DNA of 64,000 bases from Nepenthes gracilis. Lineage: Eukaryota > Streptophyta > Magnoliopsida > Caryophyllales > Nepenthaceae. The translations under genes were made by a program, and so were the position numbers. Position 1 is the stretch's first letter; the number at the start of each line of letters is the position of its first letter. Of the stretch, positions 45,716-58,241 are shown piece after piece. Location: assembly GCA_033239525.1 (NCBI GenBank), contig BSYO01000005.1:3010001-3074000 (forward strand). The letters are read 5' to 3'. Under the pieces are notes generated by a model. That model was not told the DNA's origin. It did no database searches and saw only the letters and a program-made list of their open reading frames with translations.

Positions 45716-47410
45716 GATTAAAGAGTCTTTCCACCTCACAATAGCAAAACAAATACGGTCAATACTCGTACTCCAACAAGCACATCGGCTGAAGATATCA
45801 CCTTCCATGGCGATGACCCCTCATCGGGTAGCCATGCCAATAGGTGACAGACGCCAAATGTACGGGTGCCTGGCGCTCAGCAGAGCACCCTTTTCCCGAC
45901 CATTTGTGCTCGCCTGAAGATGCAATACTGAGGACTTTGTCCTCTAACTCCAGGATGGATGAAGAAAATCAACATCCCAAGCACGAGCTATTACATCAGT
46001 CAGAGGAAAAGTCACCTATGGCAACAACCCCTAGTCGGGTAGCCATACAGACAGACGATTAATCACAAGCACGCAATCGCTCGTTGTCCAACGGATGCTC
46101 TGGATCTATTGTCCCCAGACCGTTTGCATCCGTCAAAAGATGTAGCACTGGGGGCTTCGCCAATTAGCTTTCAAATGATCTGAGAAAGTCAGTATCTTCA
46201 GAGGATCAATCGGCTCAATGACTTTAGGACCTAGGTGGTCCCCAGTATTTATCTCATCAGTCTGACGACCTCGATATTTGGGAGAATTCGAGCGATGGGC
46301 CCACACCCAGAAAAATGATCGATCTAGTCCTAGGAAGCTAGGCCAAAGCCAAAAGGGGCAACGCCTTATCACTCCCAAGACCACCGACAACCTCCACGAA
46401 CCCGAAGACGTCCCAGGCAGAATCAACGGACAAGCCACTTCCCAATTCTACACTCGCGAGCTGCCTCGCTAAAGTGAAGAGCGTAGCCCGCGGATACAGT
46501 AGGGCCAATCCAAAGATGCTAGCTCGAGTGGCCGTTCCCTTGTTCATAGGCCATCCTCGGCCTCGACGATTCTCCCGAGTAAGGCGCACTAGTCAGTAGG
46601 CTGGTCCCGCTGCAACGCCTCTCATCGACCCCGTTGCGTGGCAGCAGACTCTGCAAAAGTTATGGCAATGGGGGCTCGACGTGCTCGGCCCACCACCAAT
46701 TGCATCGTAGAAAACATCATCCAACCAAGCGCTGCACCAATCTAGGTCACTTGAAGTAGTATCAGCCGACAATGGGACCCAAACTACTGACTAACAGGCT
46801 ACCTGGTGCGGCAGTAGCGCGCTACCCAACCAATTCATGGCAAAAGGACCGAGTCCCACGAAGCATAGGGGTCATAGGCCAGGTCGCCTATCAAAGCGCC
46901 CCGATGACCCTTCGAAGCGGTGCACGCCAGTTGTGCACCCAGGGCGGTGAGTTGGTCACAAGAACACCACTTACATGCCGACGATTCCACGCCGAATTTA
47001 GGTAAGTCTTGCATACACCATACCGTTTGCTTGAAATATGTTTCCATTAATAAGATATTAATATTATCTGCTCATACGAGTGATTACATGACACTGCATA
47101 AAATCATGCGACCTAAATTGTCCTTAAATCGGATGAGTTTTTACCAACTTGCAATTAAACCCTGGTCATTCAGACAATCCATTAGCAGTCGAATTGAACC
47201 CTAATCATCCAGGCGGCTCATGAGCAATCGAATTAAATTCTAATCATCGAGACGGTCCATAAGCGGTCAAATTAAATCCTGGACATCCAGATAGACCATG
47301 AGCTGTCAAATTAAACCTTGATCATCCAAGCGGCCTACAAGCGATGGAATTAAACCTCGGTCCCATCATCTAGCGGCCCATGTGCGGTCGAACTCAAAAC
47401 CTTACGGGGC
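45716..47410 (+). mobile_element. Internal region of the family-1 gypsy element (no recognisable gag-pol)
   Basis: Only short, interrupted plus-strand frames (45696-45917, 45844-46062, 46278-46472) without protease, reverse transcriptase or integrase motifs. At 47140-47400 lies an array of about 41-bp units matching 8280-8510. Composition is G+C-rich relative to flanks. Either the element is internally deleted or it belongs to a non-autonomous type. Confidence 0.6.
47140..47400 (+). repeat. About 41-bp tandem repeat
   Basis: Six degenerate units with the core AAACCCTGGTCATCCAGGCGG then CCATAAGCGGTCGAATT. Same family and orientation as 8280-8510. Confidence 0.8.
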
Positions 47411-47619
47411 TTTTCAGCATACGTGTGGCGACCTCCTCCCGAAGGAGAGAGTACCATCAGTCAATGATGATTGATGGATTAGGATCGGACACATGAAAGC
47501 TACGACATCCTCAAGTAGGACCAAACATTGACGATACATGCAGGTGACGGCCTAGGGTAGTAAAAGCCCGGTAACGATAATCTCAAAACTTAGCCGGCAA
47601 CCAAATCTGTTCAATGCCA

Positions 47620-48150
47620 CAACCTCCTCTTGGCAGGGGCAAGCGCAACTGACCAGACGCGTTCGTCAAGGCCAGAAGGCTTAGACGACAACCGCGTCTC
47701 CTCAAGGCCACGACTTCGCTTCACAGGAACAATTAAAATCCGGCGCAAATCATCGCTAGTGCCACGTGGCAGCTCCATGCAAAGGGTTTCGCTAACTATA
47801 TAAGCATTTACTTTACACCTACCAGGGGATCTGAATTTTTGGGAGAACTCTGAGCCCTTGCATTTACAAAGAGAGAGAGAGAACAAATAAGTCACAAGGT
47901 GTCATAGTGAGAACTTGTGTAGTAAGAGTGACTCTTTTGAGTTTTCACATATTTGGACCTCATCCTATTGTATTTGAACTCCTAGATAGTGAAAATAGTT
48001 CTCGAACCAAAGTCTCGTGGTTTTTCCTTCTTATTTATGAGAAAGTTTTTTACGTAAAAATCCACATATGATTCTCTCTCTCCTTCCTCTTTGCACGAGC
48101 ACTATTTGGTGTTGCTGTCGAATTTTTATCTATATCTGAGTAAGAATCCG
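47620..48150 (+). mobile_element. LTR-like tail
   Basis: A TATA-like CTATATAAGC near 47797, then a G+C-poor leader, then TTTTTCCTTCTTATTTATGAG and a TTTTTTACGTAAAAATC block. The last block matches the end of the LTR-like fragment at 16980-17642. Borders are not determined. Confidence 0.4.
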
Positions 48151-48428
48151 AGAATATAATAAGTCAAAAACTAACAATATATTTGAGCGTGTAATGTTTA
48201 GTTTCTCTAGATATAAATATCAAGAATTGTCTTATTATAATAGGAGTCATGTTTTTACGTTAATTATAGATAATTTTGTGAAATATACTCACGTTGAAGT
48301 ACCTTGGTGCAGAGTGGTTTTGTGAAACAACAAAATTGATAGATGAAAGGGCAATACCAAAGTTGGAACTACGGACAAAGTTGACATAACTAAGACAAAT
48401 TGAAATTAAAATAAATTATATAAGGTGT

Positions 48429-49448
48429 TGATGGGTCCGATAACCCATGAGTCGGCCCAAAGCAAGCCTACAAATCAAATTGTCTTGAAAGTAATAGCAG
48501 TCCAGCAAAGGATCTACACGACCCAGAATTCAGGTAGCATAGCCCGAAATCCCCTCGGCAGAATATGGGCCATAGAAGCCGCCCTTTGGATTGGCCCACT
48601 TGTGTGGCCCAACGGTATCCATACGGTAATTTTCATTTAGCAAATAAGCCTACATGACTATCAATTTGTTGCGTCGTGATCGTCAGTTTGATACGCCCTG
48701 ACCAGCTGAAAAAGTATAGCTTGCTAGAAAAGCAAGTGGTGACTTTCCCAAAACACTAGGGAATTATGACGTTATCAACACCCTATCGACAGCACAGCAT
48801 GTGCGGATAGGGAGAACCTATTATACGCGGCCACAGTAGCTATCCTAGCAGCTCAGCAGATAAATGTAGGGCCTCTACTCGGATAATGGTTAGTCCCGAG
48901 ATGTCACATGCAGTTCTTCGGCATCCCCAAGAAAAGGTCATGATTAACACTATAATTCCCAAGCATGCTCAAAGAGACAACAGGGAGAGCAAATGTCAAC
49001 CGTGAAACCCGAGGAAGATTACACCAGTCCCAAGTCTATAAATTCCTCTTCTCCTCTGCGGGGAATGGGATCCAAAAAATTCAAAAAAAAAAAAAAGAAT
49101 TTGAACTGACAAGTATCTCTAAAGTATCAATCTGCTTTTTCACAAACTACTCAACCTTCGAGTGCACTACCTATCAAACCACTCAGCCTACGACTGTACC
49201 TCCTAGAGTCCAGTCATTCGTCTCAAAACCATTCCCCACCCGAACGCACTCATCGGAGCTTAACTAATTGAGTGTTGAAAAATATATTAAAAAACGAATC
49301 TCACCATCATTTGATCTCTTGTTCATTAGTTGTATTGTGCAGTATTCAGATTTAAAATAACGATGATCAAACCCACTTCAACTCGATTTATCAGGAAGAC
49401 TAAACGGTTTCCTAATTTATTCAATAATCCAAATCCAGTGACATATCA
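48429..49448 (+). mobile_element. LTR of the TGATGGGTC type
   Basis: Starts TGATGGGTCCGATAAC, like the LTR at 29922, and ends CAGTGACATATCA. The CAACTCGATTTATCAGGAAGAC and CCTAATTTATTCAATAATCC segments match the 3' ends of family-1 LTRs. Flanks (GGTGT, AATAT) give no duplication. The frame at 48965-49267 inside it is not supported. Confidence 0.55.
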
Positions 49449-49936
49449 AATATGATTTTATAAATTCTCTATGAAGGGTGTATTAGTCAAACTTAATAAT
49501 TGAAAATTTCTACATCAATAAATTTTGTCACCTATATTTATAACTCAATTAAATAGGGAAATTGGCGTGTATAATAAAAAAGCATTTTCAAGCAACTTAA
49601 GTATGTTACCTAAGGGTTGAAAAACACCCATTTAGCTAATTTTTGAATATATTTAATAATATAGTATCTAATGGGTATGCCCGTAGTGGGCTGGTCTAAG
49701 AAGGAGGAACGACCCAAATCCACAATGGCTCATATGTGCGTCTGGATGGTCAACGAAATGTTGATCGGACGAAAGGCCAAGTGAAGTGGACAACAGGCGC
49801 CCTGGTCTTATCAGGGACTTCCAGTTCTTCAAGGAATCATATATGGTGATATTGACTTGGAGACTGACGCGTGGAGTTAGGGAGATCCTCTACGCACCCT
49901 GGTTGAACTTAAAGAGCACTCTAACCATCGCCACCG

Positions 49937-50245
49937 TCAACCATTTCGAATGCTGACGAAGAAATATGCAGAAGGTGCACAAGTACCACACGGCATTTGC
50001 GTGGAACTGCGTGATAGGAATCTGAAAAGCTGTGAAAATCTCCAACAACTCATCGGGACTGGAATGCATAGGCCACTCCTCAAGTGGGCCTCGTACCTGG
50101 TAACGAACCCATCAGGTGGGGAGCACATCCTATCTTCCTTAGCAGGGACTCGGAAGACAATCTCCTTCGAGATGTTGTACTCTACGTACAACTCCTTCAC
50201 GTCAATTTTCCTAAGAACTGAAACAATTTCAGTAACAGAAGCCAT
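49937..50245 (-). pseudogene. Antisense ORF of a Tat-type gypsy element (gypsy-type transposon domain)
   Basis: The 102-codon frame starts MASVTEIVSVLRKIDVKELY and contains PPDGFVTRYEAHLRSGLCIPVP. That run matches my recollection of the plant 'putative gypsy type transposon' domain (PF04195 type), which typically has PP-G-hydrophobic-YE-HLR-GLR-P-P. The frame then loses similarity (shifted downstream). In Tat-lineage elements this domain is encoded antisense to gag-pol, between pol and the 3' LTR, which is exactly its position here. Role unknown. The coiled-coil half of a similar ORF is at 8914-9405. Confidence 0.65.
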
Positions 50246-50569
50246 AGAATAAAAGCAAGCAGGGAGTTAGCACAACACTTAGGGTTTTCTCGAGAAAAAT
50301 GAATGCAAGCGTGGAAAATTCAAAAATAAAACGGACGGACAACTTAAAGGGCACTGTGAACGCCGAGCACATTAACCGTCTTATAAACATGCGCCATCAT
50401 TGCTGTCACGTGTCGTTTCCTGAACGGGCGCAGTCGAATCAGATCCTCTGGCGCATTAATTATCGAGATCTTGAATTCACCGCGTGCAAACACATGTCCA
50501 CCTTTTTGACTGACAGGCCGGTTGAGGATGGCGCGTCGTTTCAACTCCCACAGGTTCTCTGGATTCTGG

Positions 50570-50790
50570 CCTAGAAAGTTAACAAATCCGGTCAATATTT
50601 CCTTCAACAGTTCTCTGGATCTTGGCCTAAAACGGTTAATAAATCCGGTCAACATTCCCTTCCGCAGCACTTCGAATTTTGACCTAAGCGGTCAACAAAT
50701 TCGGTCAACGCTTCATCCAGAAGTTCTCCAGACTTTGCCCTAAATGGTCAACGACTTCGGTCAACGCTTCCGCCACCGGTCCAGCGTATC
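50570..50790 (+). repeat. About 60-bp GGTCAAC tandem repeat upstream of the 3' LTR
   Basis: Four units containing CGGTCAACRxxTYCGGTCAAC plus TTCTCxRGATTTTGxCCTAA. Same array as 9395-9600. Open frames through it (50344-50743) are repeat-driven. Confidence 0.8.
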
Positions 50791-50868
50791 TTGATGGATG
50801 CTAGCTAGGCAATTCTCATCATAAATATGCTGAAGGTCAGAATTTAGACAACCAGTATGGGGGGCTAG

Positions 50869-51789
50869 TGATGGGTACGCCCATAGTGGGCTGACCCAAG
50901 AAGGGGGAACGGCTCAAATCCACAATGGCCCATATGTGTGCCTGAACATTCAACATCAACCGTTGACCAGATGAAAGGCCAAACGGGGCAGACAACAAGC
51001 TCCCAAGAACGGTCAACATTCCTATTGATTGGAAGCACCACAGTGGTCCGGCCTAAGAGCAGGCTTCACGGGAGCCAAGCCGAGTTTGGCCCACACTTCC
51101 GTCCACGACCAGCAATGGCTCTCTTCCCTAATTTCGCTCCCTCCCAGAAGACAATCTCCACTGTAACCGTCACCAGCAAATTCAACGCACGTCCCATGAG
51201 GAAATCACCAGATTCTCTCTTCCTGTCTGCAACAAACCCTAACGGTTACAAAACACAGAAGGAAGGCAATCGATCCATGGAGCCATTACAGCCATTAAAG
51301 GTCCACGCCAGGAAAGGAAGTAATCTCAACAGAACGTGGGAATCAAGCATTCATGCTCAAGGAAGGCTGCCCAGTATCTCAGCTATAAAAGCTCATGGAG
51401 TCTTCACTCCAGGGCACGTTCACTTCTCTACTAAAAACGCTCTCATCAGCTTACGCAGTGCTCTGACAATTCTAAAAACTCCCACGCTTGCAGAACTCTA
51501 ATTCTCTCTATCTTATTATGTTCCCAATGAACACAGTATTGAGAGATAGTGCTCCTCACGAATCACAGAAAGCCTCTCACGTCGAGAGCAAAACCCCCAT
51601 CACAAACACCTTTTACCCTCTCATTGCATTCATTCCTTTTACATTCTTAAAGCTTAAATGCTGATTACTGATTCGAGCGTCGTAGTGTTTTTGATGGGAT
51701 AACCTCCTACCGTTACTTGACCTCTCGTTTGTTGTAGTGGTATGCAGGATCCAGACTCAATGAACGGTGTTGAATCCAATGACACATCA
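50869..51789 (+). mobile_element. Family-2 gypsy 3' LTR
   Basis: Starts TGATGGGTACGCC and ends ATGACACATCA. TATA-like GCTATAAAAGC lies near 51382. Aligns along its length with 9686-10704 and 14475-15538. The 187-codon frame 50938-51501 inside it has no known domain and is not conserved in the sister LTRs. Confidence 0.85.
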
Positions 51790-52146
51790 GTATCACATCC
51801 AACCAAACATATAATCACACCCACATAAAAATAAATAAATATCATATCATTAAAACATATTTTAAAATATTTCAATATCATGAAATTCTACGATCAGAAA
51901 ACATATGTTGGATATTGAAATTTTCATAACTCCCGGTCCATCTGGCAGGATACAAAGCTTTTATTCCATTCAATTGTGCTCAACTTATCAAATCACTCCA
52001 TTCAATTATTCTATATCTCTTTGCATGGAATTCTCACAAAGGGAAGCCGGGGGATTCGACGTCCACTAGGGCCGCTATGCTTTCAAAATTTACTTTTTAA
52101 CTACAAAAGAATATGATAACCATTTATTCGACGGTCTCTTTTTTGC

Positions 52147-54615
52147 TTAATTCTTGTGCTGCAACCTCCCACTTTCTGCTCCGGCATAAGGATCAATTAT
52201 TACATTTATGACAGCCGGTTTTCTGGCTGAGAATGCTTCAGATAATGCCGACTTAAGCTCGTTAGGATCCCGGGCAATGTAACCTTTTCCGCCAAAAGCT
52301 TCGATTAGAACATGGTATCCGGCATCAGGAACAAAGGAAGTGGGTGCCGGGTCATCTTTATGAGGGCCAGTAATTTCTTCCGGGCGCCTCCGATCTCCAC
52401 CGTATACACCTCCATTGTTGAACACGATAACTGTGACAGGCAACTGATATCGAACCAATGTCTGGGGACGCGCCGGAGAAAAAACCACAAACATCAACTT
52501 GTGACCAACTCATAGAATTGTATGGTGATGGGAAATTAGGGGATGTATAGATTGAAATAGCAGTAAATGTTGCAATTTCGAACTCAGTGATCACTCATAA
52601 TAATGTATGGTTTCAATAAAGGAAGAACTGAATGCAAACATGCACAAAATTATGATGTGACTTGCAATAATGGTCTCAAGTTTAGTTGCAGCAGGCAAAA
52701 TAATGATATGACTTCGAAATAGGCTATCCTCTGGGGGTGTTTATGGTCTGGATAACCAAACAGTGGACCTTTTTTTTAAGCGAATTGGTTAAAGCGGTTT
52801 GGCAAAAATGAAACCGTGATCAAATGGAACAGATTTTGTTGCTACATTGTGCAAGCACTGCGGCATAAACTCAACCACTTGGACGGCGATCCTGCCAAGA
52901 ATCCCATAAAGAATTTAAAATTTATTGCATAAGAAGCAACAGTCATGTCAACCTCTTGAAGCACTAAATCTACCATCAGAGTTCTTGTTCAGTACATAAC
53001 CGTTAATTTCATTTCACAGACAACAAGAATAACTATAGTAAATTGGACTAGCCACAATAATAAATGCAAGTCAATGACAAACCTTAGATACAACTGCAAT
53101 AAAGTTATATAGCATTCTACTCTACAATGAGATGCAACCATTGATAAATGAAAGGAACGGCAAAATGCAATGATCGGTTTGACAGTGCTATTGCAAACTA
53201 ACAAAAGAACATACCTCCACCTCCATGGCACTGAACCCGAATCCGGAGTCCCCTTCGACAGCAACCACAAGGCGTTCAGGCGAAGCTACTGCAGCAGCTA
53301 TGCAGTAACCTAAACCTACTCCCATCGTCCCCCACGTTCCAGCATCCAATCTTGTCCTCGGCTCCATTTGAAGCAACACTGCACGACCCACATCCATGGT
53401 GTTTGCACCCTCCGAAACCAATATAGGTGCAGGGCTGCCCAACCCGAGAATCGCATCCCGGATAATTCTCATTGGAGTGTGGAAATTGAATGGCACCACG
53501 TCTTTGGCCAACTGAGCCTCCATCCTCGACACATTCTCCTTAACCTTGTTCGATATGGCTTGCGCCCATGTATGGGATTCTCCCAAACAAAAGGGGTCAT
53601 CTTTGACCTTCTTGTTGATCATACTCAACACTTTCTTAGCATCACCGATTAATCCTAGATATGGTTTTCTCAGCTCAATTTCGTCCTTAGAAACATCTAT
53701 CACTATGAATTTCACATCTTTGGACCATTTTGGTGGCTCCCCAAAATGTAACAACCAGTTGAGCCTAGCACCAACAACAAGGGCAACATCGCAGCGGCCT
53801 ATAGCGAGCGACCTGGCCGCCGTAGCCGCCAGATCGTGGGCGTCAGGAAGCAAACCCTTCCCCATTGGAGTGGGGAGAAATGGGATTTTAGTACTTTCCA
53901 CCAACTCCTTCAATTCATTCTCAGCCTTAGCATATGCAGCGCCTTTCCCAAACACAATCAAAGGCCTCTCCGCCTGTCGAAGCGCGGATACCGCCTTTTC
54001 AATCTCTATCGTTTCGATGTTACCATTTGCTTCGTGTTTTCTCGAATTCATAGCACTCAGAAGCAGGTTCTCAGCCTCGGATTCGGAAACTGTTTGATGG
54101 AGCACATCGGAAGGAAGGTCCAAGTAACACCCGCCAGGACGGCCCGATACGGCCTCGTCCAGGACCCCGAAGACGGAATTAGGGATTCGATCGATGCTGG
54201 TGACCTTTACGGAGAATTTGGAAAAGGGTTTGACAACGGCGATCTGATCGAGCTCCTGGAAGTCGCCACGGCCGAAATCTCGCTGGTCGCAGGAGCCGGA
54301 TATCAAGACCATGGGCCAGGTGTTGGTGGCGGCGTTAGAGAGGCCGGCGAGGCCGTGGACGCAGCCGGGGCCAGACACGGTGAGGAGGACACCGGGGCGC
54401 CCTGTGAGGTAGCCGTAGGCGGAAGCGGCATAGCCGGCGGACTGCTCGTTGTGGAAGGCAAGGAAGCGGATGCCGAGGGAAACGGCGTGGTTGGCTAGAG
54501 AAGTGACAGGGATACCGACGACCCCGAACATGCACTCCACGCCGGCTTTAACTAGGGCTTTGGCGACAAGGAGGTTCCCGTCAATTTGATCGCCGGTAGT
54601 GTGGGTACCTGCCAT
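52147..54615 (-). CDS. HACL: 2-hydroxyacyl-CoA lyase (thiamine-diphosphate dependent)
   Basis: Two exons, 54615-53215 and 52461-52147, join in phase 0 across a 753-base GT-AG intron. The 571-residue protein is close to the usual length for plant HACL. The enzyme cleaves 2-hydroxyacyl-CoA to a shortened aldehyde and formyl-CoA in peroxisomal alpha-oxidation; oxalyl-CoA decarboxylases share the fold. Catalytic Glu57 lies in FHNEQSAGYAASAYGY. The thiamine-diphosphate/Mg motif runs from GDSGFGFSAMEVE (Asp456) to VIVFNNGGVYG (Asn482/Asn483). The intron cuts this motif between residues 467 and 468. The middle third (about 200-330) is the family's central domain. The C-terminus QHKN is not a canonical PTS1, so peroxisomal import would need a variant signal. 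Plus-strand frames at 53368-54498 are antisense shadows. Confidence 0.95.
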
Positions 54616-54800
54616 TTGATCTCAGCTCAGTTTCACTTAATGGGAAATCGGAAATGGGGAGCTTAATGGTAAATATATAATGCTGAACGGACACAGTTAA
54701 AAAGCTCCACAAAAGAAGCCGGTTGAGATGAAAGCCGGGAACGGCAACGGCGAGTTGATGAAATGCTGAAATCTATCAGCTATTTATCTCGAGCTTTGGC
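54616..54800 (-). promoter_or_regulatory. HACL promoter and short leader
   Basis: On the minus strand a TATA box (ATTATATATTTACC, about 54668-54681) lies 55-65 bases before the ATG. This implies a leader of roughly 30 bases. A/G-rich sequence surrounds the start (GATCAAATGGCAGG). Confidence 0.5.
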
Positions 54801-55199
54801 GCACACGATTTGAGGGGTGATCAGCAGATACAACCCGTAGGCGTGTTAGGCGGCACAGTGGAGGAAGAGCTGGTGAAGGTTGTGAAATTTTCGCGTGCCC
54901 CCACACAGTAGAAGATTGAATTGGATTTGGATTTTGCGATTGCAGCGACATTCATGGCTATGGCGGGAGAGAATGTCGCATGTAGAGATTGGCTTGAGGT
55001 ATTTGGCTTACAAATCAAGTACGGATCAACTTCGTTGTCTTCTCCACGGCACAAGGGCAACCAACCACCCAAACACCAACACCCCCGGCGGCGAGCCCGC
55101 CCATTAGGATGCGGGGCTAATGCCCATGACCCATCAGTTGGACAAGTACTAAGATATAAAATTGCCTCTCTAAAGGCTGTTTTGACATAACACTCCTAT

Positions 55200-57176
55200 T
55201 ATGAAAAGATGCTCTGATGGAAAGTGAAAAAATTTCCTACTTATATGCACAGATTATCTATTTAATCAATCAATTTGAATATTTTTATTTTTATCGAGCA
55301 GCAAACTCAATCTTATTTTATTAACTTATTTAATCAGCATATTAAATTTGAGCTATGTATATTTATTATCATCTTATCTTAGGTTGTGTGTCCTTTGAAC
55401 TTCTTCCCATTTTATTATTTCGCAACTATGGAAAGATGCATGGTTCTTTCACTAAAGCCCTAATGATTACTTTTTTTTCATTATTTAAATTTTTCATAGA
55501 GACATGCTCGACCAAAGAAATACAGTTTTAATTAGACATGTATAGCCATCCTACCTAAGAAATAAAAGTTTGCCTGCATGCAGATTCCACTGTTCCCATC
55601 ACACAAACGTCTTTACGTATAATATCCCTCTCTACAACAACATTCTACAAGTCACAGCAAATAAATAACCATATATCTAGATAAATATTATAAATACACA
55701 AGGTAAGCATTCGGAGTACACAATATAGTAGCCCTTTTCTCTCTCTAAAACCCATCATTCTAATACCAATGCAGGAGAAATTTGATCGTTAGGAAGATAT
55801 TATTTTGCTATGTGTGAGGCAAAGATGGCATCGCTTCATTTATCCTGCTGTTTTTGGTAATTATCATGGTGTCCCCATTTCTGCATCGTCGCCCTGCAAT
55901 GGACATCTGAATCATCTTCTCTATCGCCATTGGGTTCTTTCGGTTCAGCCGAGTCTTGTTGATAGATGTTGAACATGGATAAGATCAAGCCGAGGGAGCA
56001 CAATTTTCCTCATGGGATGCTCTAAAGACTAAGATGAAGATGGGAGGAGAATTTAACACAGAAAATATACTAGTTTTTCTATGGATAGGAAAATCTGTGA
56101 GATGGATATCAGTCCAAAAAGAGTGCAGTTAAGGCCTTCTCCTTATAGATGTTTTTATTTTATCCAACGGTGAGGATTATAAATTAAATAAATAAATAAT
56201 AATAATTATATCAAATTATTTAAATAAATAAAAATATCTATCATTTATTTATTTAACTTTTAATCTTAGTGATTGGATAAACTTAAAACCTTTTCCAATG
56301 GTAGGATCATAACAGCTTTTGTCAAAAAATGCATCAATCTTCAGAAAAATGTCAAATCTTAACCATGATAAGATCATTAAACATACATCAAGTGAAACTT
56401 CCATTGGGTACTTCCAATGAGCGCGGAAAAGTATTATGATCAAATAACAAGGAAAATAAAACTGACCCAGCGATCGTTAATGGTGTGCATCAGAGACAAA
56501 TCTCCAGTTCATGTGAAAAAAATCCATGGTACAACCACCAGCTGAAAGAAATGTGGCTAATAATTTTTATTAAGCTCTGGAAGAAACAATTGTTGTTTGA
56601 TGTGAACAACTTGCCATCATTTGGAGTCAGATTTCTCTTCATCCGATGGCCAAAATAACAGCCATGAGATTTCTCAGAAGGGATGACAATATCGCTATTG
56701 ATAATGAAATCAATCATGGCCTTTCAATAAACTCTATGTTAGACAATAGATATCAATATTACATATCACAAATATAAATTTTCTTTTTCTCATGCCAACA
56801 TCAAAAATAAGTTATGTACTATAAAGTGATCATCTTTTATTATCTAGAGTTTTAATTAATTTTGTCAAAATTAATATTAATATCTTTATATATTAGTAAA
56901 AAATACTCCAAAAATTTTACTTTATATAGATTTTATACATTTAAAAATATATTAATTTAGACTTGTTAGAAGATTTAGATATATTTTAAATGTGATAAGC
57001 TTTCAAAAATAAAGCAAAAAAAAAAAAAAAAAAAAGCCGATAATGATATAGTGATAGGTCACCACATCTTCCCAATATCACCCAATACTCAGCACCTATC
57101 AGGTCAATATTTTCTATCATGGCTGCGAGATGCTTCAAACTTTTGCCACACTTCTGCACTCATAGATGCCGGAGGG
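55200..57176. other. Intergenic, at most one short unrecognised frame
   Basis: A minus-strand 46-codon frame (55977-55836) begins MFNIYQQDSAEPKEPNGDRE and ends HHDNYQKQQDK. It has soluble, protein-like composition but no domain I recognise. It might be the last exon of a short gene whose other exons I cannot place. The rest is A/T-rich without coding character. Confidence 0.3.
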
Positions 57177-57185
57177 TGTAGCGGA

Positions 57186-57502
57186 GGGATCAGGGGATCC
57201 TGCTTCTCCTTGGGAGAAGTAGGATCCTGCTTTTCCATCTACCATCATTGGATTATCTTTAATCCAATTGTGGTAATTTAAATATTAAATAAAAATATTT
57301 AAATATAAATTTTTATTAAAATTTTTTTAATATTTAATTTAATATTTATTAAATATTAATATTATAATTAAAAAAATTTAAAATTTAATTATATATAATA
57401 TTTTTAATATGTTAAAATTTTAGCCATTGGATTTTAATCCAATGGCTAAAAAGAGAGAAGCAGGGAGAAACAGGGAATGGGGAGAAGCAGGATCCCCATT
57501 CC
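57186..57502. mobile_element. MITE with 8-9-bp Mutator-like target duplication
   Basis: The 317-base element has imperfect inverted ends (GGGATCAGGGGATCCTGC on the left, GCAGGATCCCCATTCC on the right). Inner inverted blocks are CTGCTTCTCC/GGAGAAGCAG and CATTGGATT...AATCCAATGG. It is flanked by TGTAGCGGA and TGTAGCGGT (57177-57185 and 57503-57511), eight of nine identical. Layout and motif order resemble the MITE at 31285-31518. No coding capacity. Confidence 0.8.
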
Positions 57503-57511
57503 TGTAGCGGT

Positions 57512-58241
57512 GAAGGAAGGGAGACCATATTTTTTGCTCTGCTTGATCTGAGGAAAGTGAAACCGACAAAGATAAATAGGAAAATAATAAATGACTCGGC
57601 CTTCACCTATCAAAATTGTTCATATCTATTCCAGTTTCCCTCAGGGGAAAAAAAAAAAAAGAGGCAAGACTAGTCATCCTTTCTTAGGTAATTAATGTAC
57701 CTAAATGCTATGGAAAATAATCCCACAACAATGAAAGAATTCTACAGCTAAGAAGCATATTAAGGAGAACTGAAAGGGCTTGTGAATTGACTAAATAATG
57801 ATCCTGCCTCTATGAGAAGAATATTAACATACCGATGTGGCCCATAAACGGTTCATGCAGTTTATAGAAGCCAAGTTATCAGCCAATCAGCATCGGAAGA
57901 GAAACAGCTTCTAACAAAAATTTCACCGACCTGCAGAAGCCGTTGCTGATGATGAATGGCAGAGAACAATCCAAGCATGATAAAGATCAGCAATAAAATT
58001 GCAATAGTTCTTAAGATCAACAACTGCGATATGTGGGTGCTTAGTCGATATAGGCCATACAATATGAGCCATTAGTGTCATCCCATACTCCCACGTATAA
58101 AACTTTATCCTGACAACTTAAATCGTTAAGATTATACAATAAATAAAATCAATCTTATATTGTCATAATTCCAACTATCCAAATAGTCATAATAAAATCC
58201 TCACCATTAGGAATACGAACGAACACAAAAAAAGCAGGACC
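57512..58241. other. Intergenic, no supported gene
   Basis: The minus-strand frame 57862-58062 is hydrophobic in its middle (ILLLIFIMLGLF) but has no family features or partner exons. Confidence 0.35.

Larger units (their letters stand above)
49669..51789 (+). mobile_element. Internally deleted Ty3/gypsy family-2 element
   Basis: A 5' LTR fragment (49669 to about 49808, starting TAATGGGTATGCC) matches the first 130 bases of the 3' LTR (50869-51789). Between them lie only an antisense ORF remnant, a tandem repeat and a GGGGGGCTAG polypurine tract. The whole is bounded by a perfect GTATC duplication (49664-49668 and 51790-51794), so these are the two ends of one insertion. All of gag-pol and most of the 5' LTR have been lost. 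Confidence 0.85.

Noticed and set aside
50938..51501. 187-codon plus frame
   Set aside because: Entirely inside the 3' LTR 50869-51789 and not maintained in the sister LTRs.
53368..54498. Plus-strand frames of 94-220 codons
   Set aside because: Antisense to the HACL first exon; the minus frame has complete family motifs.
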